Shown here: positions 1 to 5,664 of the stretch, piece after piece
Position numbering within the stretch: the first letter of the stretch is position 1
Layout: each line of letters opens with the position of its first letter
DNA from: Actinomycetes bacterium
GTDB taxonomy: Bacteria > Actinomycetota > Acidimicrobiia > Acidimicrobiales > Bog-793
Length of the DNA stretch: 5,664 bases
Reading direction: 5' to 3'
NCBI GenBank assembly: GCA_021821585.1
Contig: JAKACF010000197.1
Coordinates: forward strand, 1 to 5,664
Notes under the pieces: model-generated
What the model was told of the DNA's origin: nothing
The model's input: only the letters and a program-made list of their open reading frames with translations
The model's database searches: none
Program-made: the position numbers and the translations under genes

Positions 1-1639
<1,639 letters not shown>

Positions 1640-1646
1640 GCCCATG

Positions 1647-1669
1647 GGCGCGCGTGCGACGGGCGCGCC
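1647..1669 (+). terminator. GC-rich hairpin after hppA, possible terminator
   Basis: GGCGCGC (1647-1653) pairs perfectly with GCGCGCC (1663-1669), a 7-bp all-GC stem around a 9-base loop, starting 8 bases after the hppA stop codon. There is no T-run afterwards, so it is not a classical intrinsic terminator. Tract-less hairpins have been proposed as terminators in GC-rich actinobacteria, but a chance hairpin in such GC-rich sequence cannot be excluded. Confidence 0.35.
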
Positions 1670-1701
1670 GCGCTGGCTTAGGGTCGTGCGCGCGCCGCGC
1701 T
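1663..1701 (+). repeat. 12-bp perfect direct repeat GCGCGCCGCGCT
   Basis: GCGCGCCGCGCT occurs at 1663-1674 and again at 1690-1701, 27 bp start to start (about two and a half helical turns). The first copy contains the 3' arm of the hairpin at 1647-1669. Its GCGCGC core is self-complementary. It could be a protein-binding pair, an RNA structural switch, or a chance product of GC-rich sequence. The repeat is seen directly; no function can be assigned. Confidence 0.55.
1679..1684 (+). promoter_or_regulatory. Possible -10 hexamer of a topA promoter
   Basis: TAGGGT matches the actinobacterial TANNNT pattern and is one of very few AT-containing spots in the gap. It would place a transcription start near 1691 and a leader of roughly 46 bases. 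No good -35 box is seen 16-19 bp upstream, so this is a weak prediction based on position and one hexamer. Confidence 0.3.
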
Positions 1702-1723
1702 CCCGCGCCCCGCGAGCCCTGAC

Positions 1724-1727
1724 AGGA
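1724..1727 (+). promoter_or_regulatory. Weak ribosome binding site of topA
   Basis: AGGA lies 9 bases before the ATG at 1737, suitable spacing for a Shine-Dalgarno contact. An in-frame TAG at 1734-1736 immediately precedes the ATG, so translation in this frame cannot begin further upstream, which settles the start. Confidence 0.5.
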
Positions 1728-1736
1728 CGTCGTTAG

Positions 1737-4538
1737 ATGGCCAAGCCCCTCGTGATCGTCGAGTCCCCGGCGAAGGCGAAGACCATCGCGGGCTTCCTCG
1801 GGCGCGACTACGTCGTCGAGTCCTCGATCGGCCACATCCGCGACCTCCCCCGGTCGGCCGCCGACGTCCCGAGCGCCTTCAAGAAGGAGCCCTGGGCCCG
1901 CCTCGGCGTCGACGTCGACAACGACTTCAAGGCGCTCTACGTCGTGAGCAGGGAGAAGAAGGACCAGGTCGCCAAGTTGAAGCGGCTCGTCGGGGACGCG
2001 AGCGAGGTCTACCTCGCGACCGACGAGGACCGCGAGGGGGAGTCGATCGCATGGCACCTCGTCGAGGTGCTCTCCCCCCGGGTGCCGGTCCGGCGGATGG
2101 TCTTCCACGAGATCACCCCGGGGGCGATCCAGTCGGCCCTCGACCATCCCCGGGAGCTCGACCGGCGGCTCGTCGACGCTCAGGAGGCGCGGCGGATCCT
2201 CGACCGCCTCTACGGCTACGAGGTCTCGCCGGTCCTCTGGCGGAAGGTGGCCCGCGGCCTCTCGGCCGGCCGCGTCCAGAGCGTGGCGACCCGCATCGTC
2301 GTCGAGCGGGAACGGGAGCGGATGCGCTTCCGGTCGGCATCGTGGTGGAGCCTCCGCGCCCTGTTCGACGAGGCCGGGCAGCGCTTCGGCGCCCGCCTGG
2401 TGGACGTGGCGGGCCGCTCGGTGGCGACCGGGGACGACTTCGGGCCGACCGGCGAGCTCGTGGCGACCGGCGACGTGCTCCGCCTCGACGGCGAGAGCGC
2501 TGCGGCCCTCGCCGGGGCCCTCTCGGGCTCGTCCTTCGGGGTGGTGAGCGTGGAGGAGCGGCCCTTCCGCCGTTCGCCGGCGGCCCCCTTCATCACCTCC
2601 ACCCTCCAGCAGGAGGCGGCCCGCAAGCTCCGCTACTCGGCGCAGCGGACCATGCGCCTCGCCCAGGCCCTCTACGAGCGGGGCTACATCACCTACATGC
2701 GGACCGACTCGACGACGCTGTCGGAGACGGCCGTGGCGGCCGCGAGGGGCCAGGCCCGCGAGCTGTACGGGCCGACCTCGGTGCCCGACGCGCCGCGGAC
2801 CTACCGCAGCCGGGTGAAGAACGCCCAGGAGGCGCACGAGGCGATCCGGCCGGCCGGCGACCGCTTCCGGGTGCCGAGCGCCGTCTCCTCTGAGCTGTCC
2901 GCCGACGAGCTCCGGCTCTACGAGCTCGTCTGGCAGCGGACGGTCGCCTCGCAGATGATCGACGCCACGGGCACGACGGCCCGCGTGCGGATCGAGGCGC
3001 CGACGACGGCGGCCACCGCCGTCGCCGAGGCCGGTGCGGCGGCCGGCTTCATCGCCACCGGCACGGTCATCACCTCGCCAGGTTTCCTCCAGGTCTACCG
3101 GGAGGACGACGACGAGACCGTCGACGGCTCGAGCCAGGCCCGCGACCCCCGGGAGGAGTCGCGCCTCCCCCGCCTCGAGCGCGGCCAGCCGCTCCGCCTC
3201 GCCGACCTCGAGACCGAGGATCACGCCACCAAGCCGCCCGCCCGCTACACCGAGGCCTCCCTCGTCCGCCGCCTCGAGGAGCTCGGCGTCGGCAGGCCGT
3301 CGACCTACGCCAGCATCATCCAGACGATCCAGGACCGGGGCTACGTCTGGAAGAAGGGGACGGCGCTCGTCCCCTCCTTCACCGCCTTCGCCGTGGTCAG
3401 CCTGCTCGAGCGGCACTTCCCGAACCTCGTCGACTACGGCTTCACCGCCAGCATGGAGGACGACCTCGACGAGATCGCCTCGGGAGCCGAGGAGCAGATC
3501 CCCTGGCTCGAGCGCTTCTACTTCGGCGACTCGCGCCATCTCGACGGGGGCGACGGCAGGGCCCGCGCCCCCCGCCACGTGCTCGCCGTCGACGGCCGGC
3601 GCGGGCTCAAGGACGCCGTGCTCGCCCACTTGGAGGAGATCGACGCCCGCGAGGTGAACTCGATCCCGATCGGGGCGGACGAGAACGGCGAGGAGATCGT
3701 CGTCCGGGTGGGCCGCTACGGCCCCTACCTGCAGCGGGGCGAGGACAGGGCGGCCGTGCCCGACGAGCTCGCTCCCGACGAGCTCACGCCAGAGCGGGCG
3801 CTCGAGCTGCTCTCGAGCCCGTCGGGTGACCGGCTGCTCGGCACCGATCCGGCAAGCGGTCAGCCCGTCTACGCGAGAGCGGGCCGCTTCGGCCCCTATG
3901 TCCAGCTCGGCGAGCCTGCCGCCGCCGGCGAGCGGCCGAAGACGGCGTCGCTGTTCCGGTCGATGTCGCTCGACACGGTCGGCCTCGAGGACGCCCTCCG
4001 GCTGCTCAGCCTGCCCCGCAGCCTCGGGGCCGACCCGGAGACCGGCGCCGAGGTGGTGGCGAGCAACGGGCGCTACGGCCCGTATCTGAAGCGCGGGGAC
4101 GACACCCGCAGCCTCGACAACGAGGAGCAGCTCTTCGAGGTCACCCTGGAGGACGCCCTCGGCCGCTTCGCCCAGCCGAAGACCCGGCGCTTCGGCCAGC
4201 CGGCCGCCCCGCTGAAGGAGCTCGGGACCGACCCGGTGAGCGGCCAGCCCATCGTGCTGCGCTCGGGCCGGTTCGGGCCATACGTCACCGACGGCACGGT
4301 CAACGCTTCGCTGCGCCGGGACGACGACCCGGAGACGATCACGAACGAGCGGGCGGCCGAGCTGCTCCAGCTGCGGCGGGATGCCGGCCCCTCGACGCGT
4401 GGCCGGAAGAAGGCGGCGGGGACGAAGAAGGCCGCCGCCAAGAAGGCGACCGGGGCGAAGAAGGCGGCGCCGGCGAAGAGGGTGGCGAAGAAGAAGGCCG
4501 CCCCGCCCCGCCCGGCCCCAGGCTCCCCGGACGAGTAG
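1737..4538 (+). CDS. topA: DNA topoisomerase I (type IA), actinobacterial type
   Basis: Relaxes negatively supercoiled DNA by transient single-strand cleavage through a 5'-phosphotyrosine, in the nucleoid. The 933-residue protein starts MAKPLVIVESPAKAKTI, the usual N-terminus, right after an in-frame TAG. The Toprim domain spans about 1-125, with Glu9 and the metal-binding acidic motif DEDRE (Asp96, Asp98, Glu100). The core spans about 140-600: LSAGRVQSVATR at 175-186; RGYITYMRTDS at 315-325 with catalytic Tyr320; HEAIRP near 367-372; and GVGRPSTYASII at 517-528. The C-terminus has no CxxC zinc fingers. Instead it has four repeats each ending in GR(Y/F)GPY, at 659-664, 716-721, 778-783 and 844-849, then a basic tail. 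This is the actinobacterial architecture, in which the C-terminal part aids processive relaxation and, in mycobacteria, RNA polymerase contact. All catalytic residues are present. It is probably the first gene of an operon with tmk and holB. Confidence 0.98.
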   Translation: MAKPLVIVESPAKAKTIAGFLGRDYVVESSIGHIRDLPRSAADVPSAFKKEPWARLGVDVDNDFKALYVVSREKKDQVAKLKRLVGDASEVYLATDEDREGESIAWHLVEVLSPRVPVRRMVFHEITPGAIQSALDHPRELDRRLVDAQEARRILDRLYGYEVSPVLWRKVARGLSAGRVQSVATRIVVERERERMRFRSASWWSLRALFDEAGQRFGARLVDVAGRSVATGDDFGPTGELVATGDVLRLDGESAAALAGALSGSSFGVVSVEERPFRRSPAAPFITSTLQQEAARKLRYSAQRTMRLAQALYERGYITYMRTDSTTLSETAVAAARGQARELYGPTSVPDAPRTYRSRVKNAQEAHEAIRPAGDRFRVPSAVSSELSADELRLYELVWQRTVASQMIDATGTTARVRIEAPTTAATAVAEAGAAAGFIATGTVITSPGFLQVYREDDDETVDGSSQARDPREESRLPRLERGQPLRLADLETEDHATKPPARYTEASLVRRLEELGVGRPSTYASIIQTIQDRGYVWKKGTALVPSFTAFAVVSLLERHFPNLVDYGFTASMEDDLDEIASGAEEQIPWLERFYFGDSRHLDGGDGRARAPRHVLAVDGRRGLKDAVLAHLEEIDAREVNSIPIGADENGEEIVVRVGRYGPYLQRGEDRAAVPDELAPDELTPERALELLSSPSGDRLLGTDPASGQPVYARAGRFGPYVQLGEPAAAGERPKTASLFRSMSLDTVGLEDALRLLSLPRSLGADPETGAEVVASNGRYGPYLKRGDDTRSLDNEEQLFEVTLEDALGRFAQPKTRRFGQPAAPLKELGTDPVSGQPIVLRSGRFGPYVTDGTVNASLRRDDDPETITNERAAELLQLRRDAGPSTRGRKKAAGTKKAAAKKATGAKKAAPAKRVAKKKAAPPRPAPGSPDE
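4407..4505 (+). repeat. Lysine-rich tail-coding repeats (AAGAAG units) in topA
   Basis: Codons 891-920 of topA contain 12 lysines, all written AAG and mostly paired as AAGAAG followed by GCN codons, giving KKAA-like protein repeats. The tail ends with a Pro-rich segment (PPRPAPGSP). Histone H1-like basic tails are known on actinobacterial TopA and bind DNA or RNA polymerase. The iterated DNA could vary in copy number between strains through slippage, always as whole codons if the frame is kept; this last point is inference. Confidence 0.75.
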
Positions 4539-4542
4539 GCCG

Positions 4543-5169
4543 GTGGCGGCCACCGGGCGCCTGATCGCCGTCGAGGGCGGCGAGGGGGCGGGCAAGTCGA
4601 CCCAGGCCGCCCGCCTGGCGGCGACGCTCGGGGCCGAGCTCTCCCGCGAGCCGGGGGGGACACCGCTCGGCGAGGAGGTGCGACGGCTGCTGCTCGATCC
4701 GGCCTTCGCCCCGCTCGGGGACCGGACCGAGCTCATGCTGATGCTGGCGGCCAGGGCGGAGCACCTCGCCGAGCGGATCGAGCCGGCGCTGGCGGCCGGC
4801 CGGAGCGTGGTGGTCGACCGGTTCCAGGGCTCGACCCTCGCCTACCAGGGATACGGGCGGGGGCTTCCCCTCGAGGAGGTGAGGCTCGCCTGCCGCCTGG
4901 CGGCCGGCGGGCGCGAGGCGGACTTGAACGTCCTCATCGACGTGCCGGTCGACATCGGGACGTCGCGGCGGACCGCAGCCCCCGACCGGATCGAGGCGGC
5001 CGACGGCGGCTTCCACGAGCGCGTCCGGCAGGGCTTCCTCGCCGAGGCGGTGGGCGACCCGGCGCGCTGGCTCGTCGTCGACGGCTCTGCTCCGCCCGAC
5101 CAGGTGGCCGACGCCATCGCGGCGGGTGTCCGGAGCCGCCTCGATCTCGGAACCGCCCGCCTGTCATGA
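4543..5169 (+). CDS. tmk: Thymidylate (dTMP) kinase, GTG start
   Basis: Phosphorylates dTMP to dTDP with ATP in the cytoplasm, an essential step to dTTP. The 208-residue length is normal. The chosen start is the GTG 4 bp after the topA stop: it puts the first strand (GRLIAVEG) at the usual distance from the N-terminus, and the frame has no other sensible nearby start. Motifs: P-loop EGGEGAGKST at 11-20; REPGGTPLGE at 35-44 for dTMP binding; VVVDRFQGSTLAYQG at 89-103 with the DR pair at 92-93; and a lid region with arginines near 142-149, followed by IEAADGGFHERVRQGFL. With no Arg in the P-loop and arginines in the lid, it resembles the E. coli-like type II enzymes. Only a weak GGA (4529-4531) precedes the GTG, so translation probably depends on coupling to topA. 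It overlaps holB by 4 bp. Confidence 0.95.
   Translation: MAATGRLIAVEGGEGAGKSTQAARLAATLGAELSREPGGTPLGEEVRRLLLDPAFAPLGDRTELMLMLAARAEHLAERIEPALAAGRSVVVDRFQGSTLAYQGYGRGLPLEEVRLACRLAAGGREADLNVLIDVPVDIGTSRRTAAPDRIEAADGGFHERVRQGFLAEAVGDPARWLVVDGSAPPDQVADAIAAGVRSRLDLGTARLS
5166..5169 (+). other. ATGA stop-start overlap of tmk and holB
   Basis: The holB ATG (5166-5168) and the tmk TGA (5167-5169) share bases. Such overlaps usually indicate termination-reinitiation coupling, which fits the absence of a clear Shine-Dalgarno before holB. The nearest candidate, GGAA at 5149-5152, is 13 bases from the ATG, longer than usual. Confidence 0.85.
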
Positions 5170-5664
5170 GGCTCCCGCCGGTCCTCGAGCGGATCGTCGG
5201 CCAGCAGGCTGCCGTCCGGGCCCTTGCCGCCGCCGCCGACCACCCGCTGCACGCCTACCTGTTCGTCGGCCCCCCCGGGACCGGCCGGGAGCTGGCGGCG
5301 CGCTGCTTCGCGGCGGCGCTGTTCTGCCCCGAGGGGGGCTGCGGGCGCTGCCCGGTCTGCACCGACACCCTGGCGGGGCGGCACCCCGACCTCGTCGTCG
5401 TCGAGCGCCAGGGCGCCTCGATCAGCGTCCGCCAGGCCTCCGAGGTGGTCCGCCTCGCCTCCCGCACCCCGCGGCTGGCGCCGTACCAGGTCCTCGTGCT
5501 GCTCGACTTCCACCTCATCGGGCTCGCGGCGCCGACCCTCTTGAAGACGATCGAGGAGCCGCCCCCGACGACCGTCATCGTCGTGACGGCCGAGTCGGTC
5601 CCGGCCGACTTCGTCACGATCGCCAGCCGTTGCGCCCGGGTCGACTTCCGCCCCCTCAGATCGG
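5166..5664 (+). CDS. holB: DNA polymerase III subunit delta prime (3'-partial)
   Basis: Clamp-loader subunit that helps open and load the beta sliding clamp at primer ends; an AAA+ family member. The ATG overlaps the tmk stop as ATGA, and the frame stays open to the window end (166 codons; full delta prime is about 330-400 residues, so the C-terminal collar domain is missing). Seen in order: N-terminal IVGQQAAVRAL (10-20); a degenerate P-loop GPPGTGRE (35-42) in which Lys-Ser/Thr is replaced by Arg-Glu; a four-Cys zinc module Cys54, Cys59, Cys62, Cys65 followed by GRHPDL; LDFHLIGLAAPTLLKTIEEPP (113-133); and the SRC motif (154-156) that supplies the arginine finger. A degenerate P-loop together with an intact SRC is expected of delta prime, which does not hydrolyse ATP; the tau/gamma subunit (dnaX) would keep an intact P-loop. 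No strong Shine-Dalgarno is seen, so translational coupling to tmk is likely. Confidence 0.93.
   Translation, partial: MRLPPVLERIVGQQAAVRALAAAADHPLHAYLFVGPPGTGRELAARCFAAALFCPEGGCGRCPVCTDTLAGRHPDLVVVERQGASISVRQASEVVRLASRTPRLAPYQVLVLLDFHLIGLAAPTLLKTIEEPPPTTVIVVTAESVPADFVTIASRCARVDFRPLRS

Larger units (their letters stand above)
1640..1736. other. hppA-topA intergenic region
   Basis: This 97-bp stretch is the only substantial non-coding gap in the window. It is very GC-rich and holds a 7-bp inverted repeat, a 12-bp direct repeat, a possible -10 hexamer and a weak ribosome binding site. It is the natural place for the end of the hppA transcript and the start of a topA-tmk-holB transcript. No small ORF or RNA gene is recognisable in it. 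Confidence 0.7.

Noticed and set aside
2051..2893. A + strand open frame of 280 codons inside topA
   Set aside because: It is an out-of-frame Pro/Arg/Gly-rich translation within the topA core, and topA itself has all its motifs in the other frame.
4381..4542. Longer start for tmk at the ATG at 4381
   Set aside because: The added 54 residues would be an Arg/Pro-rich out-of-frame reading of the topA lysine tail. The GTG at 4543 gives a normal-length dTMP kinase.
5224..5617. Open frames in both strands overlapping holB
   Set aside because: They give Pro/Ser/Arg-rich or shadow translations. The ATGA-coupled frame from 5166 carries the Cys module, LLKTIEEPP and SRC motifs of delta prime.

Overview
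The window looks like an ordinary chromosomal housekeeping segment from a high-GC actinobacterium. Codons end overwhelmingly in G or C. The topoisomerase I has the actinobacterial-type C-terminus: four GR(Y/F)GPY repeats and a lysine-rich tail, with no zinc fingers. My best guess is a lineage close to the Acidimicrobiia, from the general look of the TopA and delta-prime proteins; that placement is inference. All genes are on the + strand, and I see no mobile element, CRISPR array, tRNA or rRNA.

Layout. Bases 1-1639 hold the C-terminal part (about 545 residues) of a membrane-bound, ion-pumping pyrophosphatase (hppA); its start lies before the window. Bases 1640-1736 are the only real intergenic gap. 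It carries a GC-rich hairpin, a 12-bp direct repeat and a possible -10 box. Bases 1737-4538 encode a complete DNA topoisomerase I (topA, 933 residues). The dTMP kinase gene tmk (4543-5169, GTG start) follows after 4 bp. The DNA polymerase III delta-prime subunit gene holB starts at 5166, overlapping the tmk stop codon as ATGA, and runs off the window end with 166 codons visible.

How the genes fit together. topA, tmk and holB are packed as one likely operon for DNA replication: removal of negative supercoils, dTTP precursor supply and sliding-clamp loading. hppA probably belongs to a separate unit that ends in the gap. It uses pyrophosphate, a by-product of nucleic acid synthesis, to pump ions across the membrane, so its position next to replication genes is metabolically sensible but need not be functional. 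From memory, a similar hppA-topA-tmk-holB order occurs in Streptomyces, which would make this conserved synteny.

I found no convincing undescribed system. The points worth a second look are modest: the repeat and hairpin arrangement before topA, the K+-independence signature in hppA, the hydrophilic tail of hppA, the zinc-free repeat-plus-tail C-terminus of TopA, and the degenerate nucleotide-binding motifs of delta prime.
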